This document shows positions 1 through 8,385 of a stretch of 64,000 bases of DNA, piece after piece. Origin of the DNA: Phycisphaerales bacterium (GTDB taxonomy: Bacteria > Planctomycetota > Phycisphaerae > UBA1845 > UTPLA1); assembly GCA_022360095.1 (NCBI GenBank), contig JAKSDK010000138.1, positions 248,001 through 312,000 of the forward strand, given 5' to 3'. Both the position numbers and the translations under genes were made by a program. The stretch's first letter is position 1. Each line of letters starts with the position of its first letter. The notes beneath the pieces were generated by a model, which did not search any database, was not told the origin of the DNA, and saw nothing but the letters and a program-made list of their open reading frames with translations.

Positions 1-602
1 AACAACTCGTACAAAAAACAAGAGAACGCATCGACATACCATTTCAGTCGAGGATTTGTGTCGACACGTCCGCCATCATCGAACGCGAGTTGGCCGCGGC
101 CGCCGGAATCGGGTGGATTGGAAAAAACACGATGGTGCTCCACCAGTCGCTCGGCTCGTTCTTCTTTCTCGGCACGGTCATCACCGACCTCGCGCTGGTT
201 CCGGATACTCCCGTACCGGACCATTGCGGAACTTGCACGCGTTGCCTGGATGCATGCCCCACGGACGCGTTCCCGAAGCCCTATGTGATGGACGCAAGCC
301 GATGTATCTCTTACCTGACCATCGAACATCGTGACGACATCGAGCCTGAACTGAGCGACAAAATCGGAGATTGGCTATTTGGGTGCGATGACTGTCAGAC
401 GGTTTGCCCATACAACCGGGACGCCCCCGAAACGACAGAGTCTCGTTTTCAGACGGAGGGCGCGCCGAACCTGGATGACATTCAACGGTGGGACCCTGCG
501 ACTTACCGGCAGGCGGTCCGTGGCAAAGCGACCGAACGCGCGAAGCTTCACATGTGGCAACGCAACGCCGAAATCGTTCGACGAAACCTCAAGAAGACCT
601 GA
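1..602 (+). CDS. queG: Epoxyqueuosine reductase QueG, C-terminal part (5' end outside window)
   Basis: The reading frame is open from base 3 to the TGA at 600-602, so the N-terminus lies outside the window. QueG reduces epoxyqueuosine to queuosine in the wobble position of GUN-anticodon tRNAs, using cobalamin and two [4Fe-4S] clusters. The visible part has the family block ERELAAAAGIGWIGKNT. It then shows two ferredoxin-type cluster motifs, CGTCTRCLDACPTDA and CDDCQTVCPYN. The C-terminal stretch with WQRNAEIVRRNL looks like the HEAT-like end of the shorter QueG forms. It is convergent with the minus-strand HEAT/TPR gene. Identification is firm; only the N-terminal cobalamin-binding part is unseen. 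Confidence 0.93.
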   Translation, partial: QLVQKTRERIDIPFQSRICVDTSAIIERELAAAAGIGWIGKNTMVLHQSLGSFFFLGTVITDLALVPDTPVPDHCGTCTRCLDACPTDAFPKPYVMDASRCISYLTIEHRDDIEPELSDKIGDWLFGCDDCQTVCPYNRDAPETTESRFQTEGAPNLDDIQRWDPATYRQAVRGKATERAKLHMWQRNAEIVRRNLKKT

Positions 603-656
603 TGTTCAGCGAAAAGGGAAATGGGGACGAGAATAGCCGACATCAGGCTAAGAACC

Positions 657-1328
657 CTAGCCGCACCCGATCGGTGAAAGCAACTGACGGACCTCGTGCA
701 TCGTGCTGCGAATGCCGGGGAAACGCGGATGCAAATGCAATGCCCGGTGGTAGCATTCCATCGCCTCCTGATAATGTCCCAACGCGGCATGGGCGTGGCC
801 CTGGTTGGCCATGGCTCCAAAATGGAAGGGATTCAATTCAGACGCGCGGCGCGCATCGCGTAACGCGGCGGGATAGTTGTTCTGCAAGTAGTGAATCTGT
901 GAACGTTGATGATAGGGCTCGGCGAAATCGGGGTGCGCGCGAATCACCTCCGTCAGCAACGGGATGACGTTCTCCGTCTCGCCCGATTCAACGGACGTCG
1001 CAATTCGCCTCAAAACGGCGTTTGCCAGCATCCCTCCGTCGCGAAACCAGATGGACCACAACGCGTCTTCGGCGGCGGTCACCACCGTCATTCGATCATG
1101 ATGCAAAAGAGCGGCCAACGGACGAACATGAGACATGTCGCCGACCAGCCCGATGCAGACAACAGCCGTCTCGACCACCTCGACATCATCGCCGTCCAGC
1201 AACAAAGCCAAACACTCGGGCGACCATGAAGCGGTCAGCTTTGCCGCCAAGCCGTCAATGTCCCCCTTGTCCAGGAAGGGTCTTGCCTGGGTCAGCAATC
1301 GAAATCCGGCTGCTAATTGTTCGTCCAT
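657..1328 (-). CDS. HEAT-like/TPR repeat protein
   Basis: A 223-residue protein of unknown function. Its N-terminal half has HEAT-like helices (VETAVVCIGLVGDMSHVRPLAALL, then AAEDALWSIW). The C-terminal half carries two to three TPR units, for example AEPYHQRSQIHYLQNNYPAA and GAMANQGHAHAALGHYQEAM, ending near LHPRFPGIR. No signal peptide or membrane segment is seen, so it is probably a cytoplasmic scaffold. I chose the ATG at 1326-1328, preceded by AGGGGACG. The frame extends upstream to a TTG at 1400, which has no ribosome binding site. It is convergent with queG and divergent from larB, so nothing in the context assigns a role. Confidence 0.75.
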   Translation of the reverse strand: MDEQLAAGFRLLTQARPFLDKGDIDGLAAKLTASWSPECLALLLDGDDVEVVETAVVCIGLVGDMSHVRPLAALLHHDRMTVVTAAEDALWSIWFRDGGMLANAVLRRIATSVESGETENVIPLLTEVIRAHPDFAEPYHQRSQIHYLQNNYPAALRDARRASELNPFHFGAMANQGHAHAALGHYQEAMECYHRALHLHPRFPGIRSTMHEVRQLLSPIGCG

Positions 1329-1572
1329 CCCGACTCGTCCCCTGATCTGCTTCTTGAGCTTCCCTGCAAAATCGCCGACTGAAACTGCGTAGATGAACAA
1401 AAAAGATGGGAACGCTCGCCTTTAGACTACCATTTTTATCCTATCGACAAATTAGCCCAAAGTCAATGATCGGCTCGCCTATTCCCGGTGACTAGAATCA
1501 GCTAACATTGTTTTGTGAAAGCGGTTAGACGTCTGCCGCCAGTGTGGTCCGTTCCCTATCGTGACAGGTGAT

Positions 1573-2358
1573 ATGAAGCCGGAATCCCTCCGCCAACTGC
1601 TCGAAGCCGTGCGCAATCGTGAGATGTCTCCAAACGAGGCCATGTCCAAACTGGAGCACCTTCCGTTCGAGGCGATTGATTCGGCGAAAATTGACCATCA
1701 TCGCGCCATCCGTTGCGGTTTTCCGGAAGTCATCTACGGCGAGGGCAAAACGGAAGAAGACATCGCCTCCATCTTTGCCAGGCTCGCAGATCATGGCGAT
1801 CGGGCGCTAGCCACTCGCGCGTCACCCGATCAATTTGAGGCCGTCCGACGGCGCGTGCCGAAAGCCGTCTATCATGAGCGCGCCCGTTGTATCACATATC
1901 GGGCGACGGAGGCGAAACTGACTGAAGGCACGATCGCACTCCTCGCGGCCGGAACGTCGGATTTACCGGTGATCGAAGAAGCCCGTGTCACCTGCGAGAT
2001 CATGGATCAGCGCACCAGGAGCATTCACGATGTCGGCGTCGCAGGCGTTCATCGACTGCTCGCCCAGACGGAAACGCTTCAGGCAGCGCGCGTCATCGTC
2101 GTCGCAGCGGGAATGGAGGGCGCCCTACCAGGTGTCGTCAGCGGTCTGGTCAAAGCGCCCGTCATCGCCGTGCCCACGAGTGTCGGCTACGGCGCGCATT
2201 TCAATGGCCTCGCCCCACTGCTGACGATGTTGAACACGTGTGCCGCCGGTGTGGCCGTCGTCAACATCGACAGCGGTTTCGCCGCAGGCTATCTTGCCTC
2301 CATGATCAACCGACTGGGTGAGCGGATGTCGGACGAACGATCAGAGCCGCGCCCGTGA
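1573..2358 (+). CDS. larB: LarB-type nickel-pincer cofactor biosynthesis protein (AIR carboxylase-like)
   Basis: A 261-residue protein. LarB carboxylates and hydrolyses nicotinic acid adenine dinucleotide, the first step to the nickel-pincer nucleotide cofactor. The N-terminal helical part contains the family block GFPEVIYGEGKT. The C-terminal PurE-like fold shows LLAAGTSDLPVIEEA, AARVIVVAAGMEGALPGVVSGL, and PVIAVPTSVGYGAHFNGLAPLLTMLNTC, all typical of LarB. The ATG at 1573 is preferred; a GTG at 1561 is also in frame. No larC or larE is visible nearby; the next gene is nnrD, also linked to nicotinamide nucleotides. The last residues (SDERSEPRP and the stop) are encoded by one arm of an inverted repeat, so the tail was probably acquired from that element. 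Confidence 0.88.
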   Translation: MKPESLRQLLEAVRNREMSPNEAMSKLEHLPFEAIDSAKIDHHRAIRCGFPEVIYGEGKTEEDIASIFARLADHGDRALATRASPDQFEAVRRRVPKAVYHERARCITYRATEAKLTEGTIALLAAGTSDLPVIEEARVTCEIMDQRTRSIHDVGVAGVHRLLAQTETLQAARVIVVAAGMEGALPGVVSGLVKAPVIAVPTSVGYGAHFNGLAPLLTMLNTCAAGVAVVNIDSGFAAGYLASMINRLGERMSDERSEPRP

Positions 2359-2499
2359 GGAAGCGGTGGGCGTGCGAAGGCAAAGGTATGCCGGATGGAG
2401 ACGGAAGCGTCACCCGATTGGAACGTGGTCTGTGTTCTCCTCGTGAGCGGCCTCAGCATGCGCGAGCCCACCCCTCCCTCACGGTCGGGGCTCTGATTG
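2338..2499. repeat. Pair of ~39-bp imperfect inverted repeats between larB and nnrD (REP-like)
   Basis: Arm 1 (2338-2376) and the reverse complement of arm 2 (2461-2499) agree at about 33 of 39 positions by eye. They share the cores ATCAGAGCC, CCGTGAGG and GGTGGGC. The arms are separated by about 84 bases and could fold into a long stem in RNA. Arm 1 encodes the end of larB including its stop codon. Arm 2 ends just before the nnrD start. The size and arrangement suggest a dispersed palindromic element, but only this one copy is visible in the window, so that is inference. Confidence 0.6.
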
Positions 2500-2508
2500 G
2501 AAATAACA

Positions 2509-3441
2509 ATGTCTCGTCAAACCAAACTCCGCCGCATCTCCGCCGTTCCTAGACTGCCCGCTCGACCCAACCACGGACACAAAGGAGACTTCGGACGGGT
2601 TCTCGTCATCGGAGGATCGCGAGGGATGATCGGCGCGCCGTCGTTGACGGCCAACGCTGCGCTTCGAAGCGGTGCGGGCCTCGTGACGATCGCTTGTCCG
2701 GAATCCATTCAACTCGCGGCCGCCACGCTGTGCCCGTGCGCAACGTCGATTCCGCTCCCTGAAAACGCGCAGTCCATGATCGCTCCGACAGGCGCGAGGA
2801 AAGAATTCGACCGGCTGGGTTTGTTTAAGAAGGCAAACGCTCCGTCGGTCGTCGCCGCAGGCCCCGGACTGGGAACCGGTGGCGCCGCCTTTAACAAAAC
2901 ATGGTGTGAATTAATCCAAACGTTCTCGGATCGCGCCGATATCCCGATCGTCCTGGATGCCGACGCGTTGAACGCGATGGCCCCGCTGGTTTCGCGAGGA
3001 AAACGGCCCACCAAGTCGGCAGTTCCCCATCGAACGGTCATCACGCCACACCCCGGCGAGATGGCGCGACTGCACAACGTCGCCACGGCCGACGTCCAGC
3101 GCAACCGTGAACGAATCGCCGTCGACACAGCCCGACGTCTGTCCGAGACGGCCCAGGTCACCGTGGTCCTCAAAGGAGCAGGCACCATCGTCACCGACGG
3201 ACGTCGACTCTTCATCAACAAAACGGGCAACGCCGGAATGGCCACGGGTGGAACCGGTGACGTGCTCACCGGAATCATCGCCGCACTGATCGGCCAAGGC
3301 CTGTCCGACTTCGACGCCGCCGCGCTCGGTGTCCACGTGCACGGCCATGCCGGCGACCTGGCCGCTCGAATCCTGGGTCAGACGTCGTTGACGGCCACCG
3401 ATTTGCTGGCCTACCTGCCGCGCGCGTTTCAAGCGCTCTAA
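2509..3441 (+). CDS. nnrD: ADP-dependent NAD(P)H-hydrate dehydratase (NnrD/YjeF C-terminal type)
   Basis: A 310-residue ribokinase-fold enzyme that repairs damaged NAD(P)H by ADP-dependent dehydration of the S-hydrate. Motifs in order are GDFGRVLVIGGSRGMIGAPSL, AALRSGAGLVTIACPES, VVAAGPGLG, VLDADALNA, TPHPGEMARL, VVLKGAGTIV, and NKTGNAGMATGGTGDVLTG, the last holding the catalytic Asp. The length matches the stand-alone form without the N-terminal NAXE epimerase half. ATG 2509 is chosen; a TTG at 2497 inside the upstream repeat is also in frame. It follows larB on the same strand by 150 bases that hold the inverted repeats, so co-transcription is possible. Confidence 0.93.
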   Translation: MSRQTKLRRISAVPRLPARPNHGHKGDFGRVLVIGGSRGMIGAPSLTANAALRSGAGLVTIACPESIQLAAATLCPCATSIPLPENAQSMIAPTGARKEFDRLGLFKKANAPSVVAAGPGLGTGGAAFNKTWCELIQTFSDRADIPIVLDADALNAMAPLVSRGKRPTKSAVPHRTVITPHPGEMARLHNVATADVQRNRERIAVDTARRLSETAQVTVVLKGAGTIVTDGRRLFINKTGNAGMATGGTGDVLTGIIAALIGQGLSDFDAAALGVHVHGHAGDLAARILGQTSLTATDLLAYLPRAFQAL

Positions 3442-3592
3442 CGTCATGCTGGGCGTGCCCTGGGAGTTCAGCCATGTTTCCGATGTTCCTATCCGTAACC
3501 TTTTTGAGCCCAACGACCGACTCGCCGACCCATGGTGGCAAATTTCGTAAAAAAAAGAAGCCACCGAAATCGTTCTATGAATAGAGAACGCG

Positions 3593-3878
3593 ATGAATAA
3601 TCGGGAACTGGAAACCTTGGCCAGGGCAGCGGCGCGTGGGGATCGTGTGTCGCTCAGCCAGCTTTATGACGCGTTGAGTCCGTCGTTGTATGGTTTTCTG
3701 GCAGATTTCACGCGTGATCCCCATGAGGCCGAAGACCTGCTGCATCAGGTCTGGCTGCTACAGGCCGAGTTTCGATCTCTGGCGAGTATTCAAAAAGACG
3801 ATTTATCGCTACAAAGAAGGCGCGTTTTCTAAAACGACATTAAAAGTGTTCAAAGAACGAACAAAGATTAGCGCATAA
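3593..3878 (+). pseudogene. Remnant of an ECF RNA polymerase sigma factor gene
   Basis: The frame from ATG 3593 runs 79 codons. Its first 55 residues look like sigma region 2 of an ECF factor: LARAAARGDRVSLSQLYDAL and FLADFTRDPHEAEDLLHQVWL. After HQVWL the similarity stops. The next plus-strand frame then reads DLWRVFKKTIYRYKEGAF, which is what normally follows that motif. This suggests a +1 frameshift near 3755-3775, followed by further decay; the second frame ends at 3878 with no region 4. A short intact regulator is the alternative, but no DNA-binding domain remains. A sequencing error could explain the shift but not the missing region 4. Confidence 0.55.
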
Positions 3879-3920
3879 AAAAAGAGGTTCGGCGGGCGAA
3901 AAACACCCCGCGGCCGGACC
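3877..3920 (-). terminator. Intrinsic terminator downstream of the minus-strand gene cluster
   Basis: Read on the minus strand, GGTCCGGC (3913-3920) pairs with GCCGAACC (3886-3893), with an inner G/C run closing a loop. The stem is followed at once by TCTTTTTTT (3877-3885). This is the classical stem plus U-tract layout. It lies about 160 bases past the end of the zinc-ribbon membrane gene and would also end read-through from the long MoxR/HtrA cluster. Confidence 0.75.
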
Positions 3921-4077
3921 GGGAAGGCCCAACACCGTAACCTCCATAAGATAATATCGCATAATTAAGGCAAATTCTCAAGTAAACCATAACCAGTTTT
4001 GTTACATTGCTTAACGACACAGCCATGACCCCGCCAGCAGTGCCTGAGAGATTTATCGACCCGTCCTGGCACCATCC

Positions 4078-4533
4078 CTACACCACCGTCCCACACTCTG
4101 AACACCGACCCGACACGTTCCCCGTCAGATCGTAGCCGCAATGCCGGCAGTGGCCGGGCGGGATGCGGCAATGGTCGAGATAAAAAAGGACCGCCGTCAC
4201 CGCGGACATTAGAAGAAACGGGGCCCAGAGCGGAACAATGATGTTTCGCATTCGGCCGGGGGCGACAGTATGGCTAAACGACCATGCGTAACGAACCAAC
4301 GGTGCCCCGAATATCATCCATCCACTCTCGCTCTTAATATTCGTGGCAATCGAGGAGTGGAACAGACTAATCCGACCATTGGCGATAAGAACCGTTATCG
4401 TCCCCGTTCGGTTGAACCAAATACCGTGAAAATGGGCACTGGTCCAGTAGACGCCCAGCAACAGAACGCCTGCGACCACGCCCGTCCACTTGAGGATGCG
4501 CTGGATTCGCCATGGCTTGGGCCTGGTTTTCAT
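4078..4533 (-). CDS. Small membrane protein with C-terminal zinc ribbon
   Basis: A 151-residue protein. It has a membrane segment near residues 14-32 (WTGVVAGVLLLGVYWTSAHF) and a second near 100-120 (IIVPLWAPFLLMSAVTAVLFYL). The C-terminal zinc ribbon reads CRHCGYDLTGNVSGRCSECG. This CxxCGYDLTGN...CxxCG ending is a recurrent signature of planctomycete membrane proteins of unknown role. It lies 41 bases behind the last HtrA-like gene on the same strand and before the intrinsic terminator, so it may be the last gene of that transcription unit. No enzyme function can be assigned. Confidence 0.8.
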   Translation of the reverse strand: MKTRPKPWRIQRILKWTGVVAGVLLLGVYWTSAHFHGIWFNRTGTITVLIANGRISLFHSSIATNIKSESGWMIFGAPLVRYAWSFSHTVAPGRMRNIIVPLWAPFLLMSAVTAVLFYLDHCRIPPGHCRHCGYDLTGNVSGRCSECGTVV

Positions 4534-4574
4534 CGTGACAAGTTCGAATCAGAGACAACACCAGAGAAGATGGA

Positions 4575-5720
4575 TTAATCCGTCACCGGGCGCGTCGTCG
4601 GTTCGTCGGATGATTCTTCCGCATTTGAATCCGCGTCCTCTTCCGGCGGTTTGCCGATTTCGCTCCTCGGGACCAGCTTGATCTTCACGTCCAGCTTGCG
4701 CCAGCGGCGTTTGACCGTGAGCATGATCGTTTCGCCGGCCGCACGGTCGCTCAGACGGCGCTGCAGTTCCGAGAGGTCGCCCGTCGGTTGGCCGTCGATG
4801 GCCAGGATCTTGTCGCCGACGCGAAGGTCGGATCGCGAAGCGGGTGAATGCTCCAAGACCTCGCGGATCTTCACGCCCTTGGCGGGCGGGAGCAGTTTGT
4901 CGAGCAAGGGGATCAGGCTGCTCTCTTCATCCGGCTCAAGAATGACGCCGATCTTGCCCTGCTCAATCGTCTCGCCGGCCGCCAGCCGGTCGAAGACGCC
5001 GTCGATCTCGCGCTTGTAGATGGCGAAGCCGATGCCGCTGTCGTACCAGCGTGCTCCGGCAAGAGCGCCGCCGGAACCGGCCATGGGAACGAGGATGCCC
5101 ATGACTCGGCCTTCGATGTCGACCAACGGACCGCCGTAGTTGATGGGCGAGACCTTGGCGTCGGTCTGGACCGCGTTGCCGTTGCGACGGTTCAGGGCGC
5201 TGACGATGCCCAGCGACACGAACGGCTGCGTCCCGCCCAGCCCACGGCCGCAGGCCATGGCGTATTGGCCGACCTGCAATTCGTCACTCGGAACCCAATC
5301 GGGCTCGGGCAGGTTCTCTTCGTCGACCTTGATCAGGGCCAGTCGTCGAATGTGATCGCGACCGAGCAGCTTGGCCACCGAACGACGGCCGTCCGCGAAC
5401 GTCACGGTGATGATCGCCGGATCGCGCGCGAAGTTGAAGCTGCTCGTGATAATCAGCCCGTCCGAGGAAATGACCAACCCCGTCGTCGGACCGTCTGCAA
5501 GGCGAAACGACTCCTCGACCGGACCGCGTGGTCCGCCGTCGCGCACCGGCTGCGCGCCGCCGATGGTTTCAATCGTGACGAGCGCCGGTTCGACATGGGC
5601 CGTCGCCTTGCGGATCACCTGTGCGCGGACCTGCTCGAATGAATAATGATCGACGCCTGTTTCCGTCTGGGCCGACATCGCGGCACAAAGCGCGCTCAAT
5701 CGAAAGAGGCAAGCGATCAT
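4575..5720 (-). CDS. HtrA-like protein, catalytic triad lost (pseudoprotease) with PDZ domain
   Basis: A 381-residue protein with a signal-like N-terminus (MIACLFRLSALCAAMSA). A trypsin-fold domain spans about residues 35-245, a PDZ domain about 275-350, and the tail is acidic. The fold markers are present, but all three catalytic positions differ from the intact paralogue at 6775-8385. F95 stands where His is expected (ITSSFNF), R126 where Asp is expected (RRLALIKV), and Y195 replaces Ser (INYGGPLVD). A regulatory or peptide-binding role is more likely than proteolysis. ATG 5720 overlaps the stop of the preceding gene by four bases, implying translational coupling. A longer open frame to 6131 only reads the neighbour out of frame. 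Confidence 0.85.
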   Translation of the reverse strand: MIACLFRLSALCAAMSAQTETGVDHYSFEQVRAQVIRKATAHVEPALVTIETIGGAQPVRDGGPRGPVEESFRLADGPTTGLVISSDGLIITSSFNFARDPAIITVTFADGRRSVAKLLGRDHIRRLALIKVDEENLPEPDWVPSDELQVGQYAMACGRGLGGTQPFVSLGIVSALNRRNGNAVQTDAKVSPINYGGPLVDIEGRVMGILVPMAGSGGALAGARWYDSGIGFAIYKREIDGVFDRLAAGETIEQGKIGVILEPDEESSLIPLLDKLLPPAKGVKIREVLEHSPASRSDLRVGDKILAIDGQPTGDLSELQRRLSDRAAGETIMLTVKRRWRKLDVKIKLVPRSEIGKPPEEDADSNAEESSDEPTTRPVTD

Positions 5721-6760
5721 GGCCTGACTCCAATCGTGATCTCGAAGGTCATCACGCGCTGACCCCGCTTGATGATGAATCGAACCAGCTGCCCCGGACG
5801 CATCGCATCGACCGCCGCCCGATAGGCGTCCGCGTTGGTGATGCGCTTGTTGTCGATCGCGACGATCAGGTCGTCCGGCTTGATACCCGCTTCGGCCGCG
5901 GGAGAGCCGGGCCGTACGCGCTGTACATAGGCCGACACGTGGCGAAAACCAAACTTGGAAATCTTGATGCCGACGTAGGGTTTGCCCTGTTTCCCGGTCG
6001 TTGCGGCCGTGGTCGCCTTGGGCGACGGCTCGCCGCCCAGGAATGCCGTGATCTCTTCCGACGGCAAAGCGTAGTTGATCCGCGTGTTGGTGTTCACGGC
6101 CTCGACCACTCGTCCGACGATGCCGATGCAATTGCCGTGGATATCCAACAAGGGACCGCCGGGCGCTCCGGGGTTCGACGTGATCGCATCGTAAATCAGG
6201 ACCGGCCCCTGATACTCAAAATCCTGGGTCAGCCTCCGTGCGGAAAGATCCGTCTTCAGACTCAGGATCCCACGGTTGACGGAGACATGCTCCTCCCCTT
6301 CGGCGATCTTGTACCAGTTGCCCATCGCGATCACCGTATCGCCGGGCTCGACCGAATCGGTCTTGGTGAGATTGAGGTGGGGAAGACCTTCGCCATCGAT
6401 TTGCAAGACGGCCAACTGGCGATACTCATCCGAGCGCACCAACCGGGCGTCGTACTTTCGCCCGTCGCTCAGGACGACGCGGATCGTCGGCCTGGTGACG
6501 AGGATCGAGAGCGCAGTCACAATCTTTCCATCGGCGGATACGAGAAAACCCGTGCCGTAGCCGTGCAGGCGACCGAGACCGCCGCCGCCGTACAACTTCA
6601 CCACGGACGACAATGCACCGTCAAAGGCCCTTTGGACGGTGTTGGGGGCAACGTTGTGGTCGGATGAGTCTACGGGGCTCGCCGACAATACGATGAACAA
6701 TCCGGCCAATGCATACCGGATGTCGCCTCGCCGTGCCGCGTTTGATTTGCGCTCGATCAT
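5717..6760 (-). CDS. HtrA-like protein, catalytic triad lost (pseudoprotease) with PDZ domain
   Basis: About 347 residues: a membrane or signal segment near residues 15-32, a trypsin-like domain about 40-245, and a C-terminal PDZ domain about 262-345 (GSPAAEAGIKPDDLIVAIDN). Aligned to the intact upstream paralogue, the catalytic residues are replaced by S85 (VTALSIL), Q115 (YRQLAVLQI) and P200 (NPGAPGGPLL). The GGPL loop is kept, but the serine is proline. The start is uncertain: ATG 6760 is used, while a TTG at 6778 overlaps the upstream stop by four bases and a GTG at 6769 sits about nine bases after AAAGG. It is coupled on both sides to HtrA-like genes. Confidence 0.85.
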   Translation of the reverse strand: MIERKSNAARRGDIRYALAGLFIVLSASPVDSSDHNVAPNTVQRAFDGALSSVVKLYGGGGLGRLHGYGTGFLVSADGKIVTALSILVTRPTIRVVLSDGRKYDARLVRSDEYRQLAVLQIDGEGLPHLNLTKTDSVEPGDTVIAMGNWYKIAEGEEHVSVNRGILSLKTDLSARRLTQDFEYQGPVLIYDAITSNPGAPGGPLLDIHGNCIGIVGRVVEAVNTNTRINYALPSEEITAFLGGEPSPKATTAATTGKQGKPYVGIKISKFGFRHVSAYVQRVRPGSPAAEAGIKPDDLIVAIDNKRITNADAYRAAVDAMRPGQLVRFIIKRGQRVMTFEITIGVRP

Positions 6761-6774
6761 CTTGGACACCAAGG

Positions 6775-8385
6775 TCAACCTTTGACGACAATGGACTTGA
6801 ACTTGTCCACGGCATACAGCTTGTCGTCAAGAAACAACCGGCGCGCGTGGGGGAGTTTCATCCCTCCGCATCGACGGTAGTCATCATATTCATAGCGAGT
6901 CCGTTTTCGTGTCGTCGGGTCCTTAAATTCAATCTGCAACAAGCGCCCGTCCCCATCGTCGAACGACAGACGAAACGTCGGCTCATCCTCGCGCTTATGT
7001 TCAATCACGACGGCAATCCGGTCCAAGATCTTGTCGGCACCGATGACACGATAACCCTGCTTCACCAAGCTCCCCGGCGATTCAAACAGCGCCCAACGGA
7101 TCGCCCTTTCGATCATCACCGGAGTCGAACGGTTGGCAAGGCCGGTTGATTCTTTGCGCATCTCGTTGAATTGAACCTTGGTGGCCTTCACCGATTTGCC
7201 CGTCATCGAGCGTGTGCCCGTCATGTGAATCTGCTTCAGGCTCGACGCCGCTTCCGCCCCGCCCACGGCCTCCTGGTACATTTTGAAGGCCCGTTTGACC
7301 GCGCGGCGATCGGCCTGTCTGGTCACCGGATGCGGCCCGTATGGATCGACGGCGCCGAACATGCCGCCGCCTTCGATCTTTGGAAACGGCATGTCTTCAA
7401 GACGAAACCGTTGTTTGTACTTTTTCTCACGGCGTTGATAGACCAGTTCCACAGGCCAATCCGCCGGATAGGTGCCCAGAATCGAGCCGAACTGATTCGC
7501 GCTGGTGATGGCCTTGCCGTCGAACTGGAGAATGCGATCGCCCAATCTCAGTCCGACCAAATAGGCGGGCGAGTCGTCCAGGATCTGGTCGACAATGACG
7601 TCACGACCTCGGTCAAAAACCGTAAAGCCGGCCGTGGCATGTTTGGTCGGCAGGCCTGCGCGCAGCGCCGGGATGAAACGCTTGATCTGATTGATGGAGA
7701 TGGCATACCCCACACCGACATTGACGCGCTGGCGTTCCTCCGCGGAGATTCGTCCGTTGATGCCGACAACCCTGCCTGACAAGTCGAACAGCGGGCCGCC
7801 GGAATTTCCGGGATTGATCGACGTATCGACCTGAATGCAATCGGTGTAGCGCAACGCCCTGCCGCCGTCACCGGCCCCGGACTGATAACGATGCAAACCG
7901 GAGATGATTCCCAGCGTCACCGTCGGCGTGTAATCCTCCGCGAGCAGGAACGGATTGCCCATCGCCAGCGCGTAATCGCCCACGGAAAGTGTGTCGGAAT
8001 CGCCCAGGTCGATGAACGAAAACTCGTTTCCGGTGACTTTGAACATGGCGACGTCGCCGGTCGGGTCGATCCCCAGCACCTCCATTTCATAAATCTTGCC
8101 GTCCGACAGACCCACTTCGCCAATGCGATCCTCCAACATCCCGGCCACAACGTGAAAATTGGTGAGCCCGTGGCCTTCCCGGTCGATGATGACGCCGGAA
8201 CCGCCGCCGGCGCGATTTCCCTTGCCGAACAGACACGCCACCGAAGACGACACCTGCTCAATCACCCGGATGCGCGCCCGCTCATAGGCATGCACGCGGG
8301 CGAACGCCGCAGCATCCGACGCTGACCCGGCGTCTGCCGGCATGGGCCGAAGGAGAAGGAAGCATGCGATCCAAACTCGCGTCAT
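6775..8385 (-). CDS. HtrA/DegP-like serine protease with PDZ domain and extra C-terminal domain
   Basis: A 536-residue secreted protease. The signal peptide covers about residues 1-19 (ending PADA). The trypsin-like domain (about 40-240) has an intact triad: H78 in LTNFHVV, D111 in GDVAMFKV and S195 in NPGNSGGPL. One PDZ domain follows (about 250-320). The last 200 residues form a domain I do not recognise; it is beta-rich, includes YQEAVGGAEAASSLKQIHMTG, and resembles outer-membrane lipoprotein-sorting beta folds only loosely. The family degrades or chaperones misfolded proteins in the periplasm. It overlaps the NPCBM gene by four bases (ATGA) and precedes two triad-less paralogues. Confidence 0.9.
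   Translation of the reverse strand: MTRVWIACFLLLRPMPADAGSASDAAAFARVHAYERARIRVIEQVSSSVACLFGKGNRAGGGSGVIIDREGHGLTNFHVVAGMLEDRIGEVGLSDGKIYEMEVLGIDPTGDVAMFKVTGNEFSFIDLGDSDTLSVGDYALAMGNPFLLAEDYTPTVTLGIISGLHRYQSGAGDGGRALRYTDCIQVDTSINPGNSGGPLFDLSGRVVGINGRISAEERQRVNVGVGYAISINQIKRFIPALRAGLPTKHATAGFTVFDRGRDVIVDQILDDSPAYLVGLRLGDRILQFDGKAITSANQFGSILGTYPADWPVELVYQRREKKYKQRFRLEDMPFPKIEGGGMFGAVDPYGPHPVTRQADRRAVKRAFKMYQEAVGGAEAASSLKQIHMTGTRSMTGKSVKATKVQFNEMRKESTGLANRSTPVMIERAIRWALFESPGSLVKQGYRVIGADKILDRIAVVIEHKREDEPTFRLSFDDGDGRLLQIEFKDPTTRKRTRYEYDDYRRCGGMKLPHARRLFLDDKLYAVDKFKSIVVKG

Noticed and set aside
598-647. Terminator formed by CCTGATGT and ACATCAGG after queG
   Set aside because: The loop is over 30 bases and there is no U-tract; it may be chance.
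5721-6131. N-terminal extension of the last HtrA-like gene
   Set aside because: It reads the preceding HtrA-like gene out of frame; the ATG at 5720 has the ATGA coupling and a signal-like segment.
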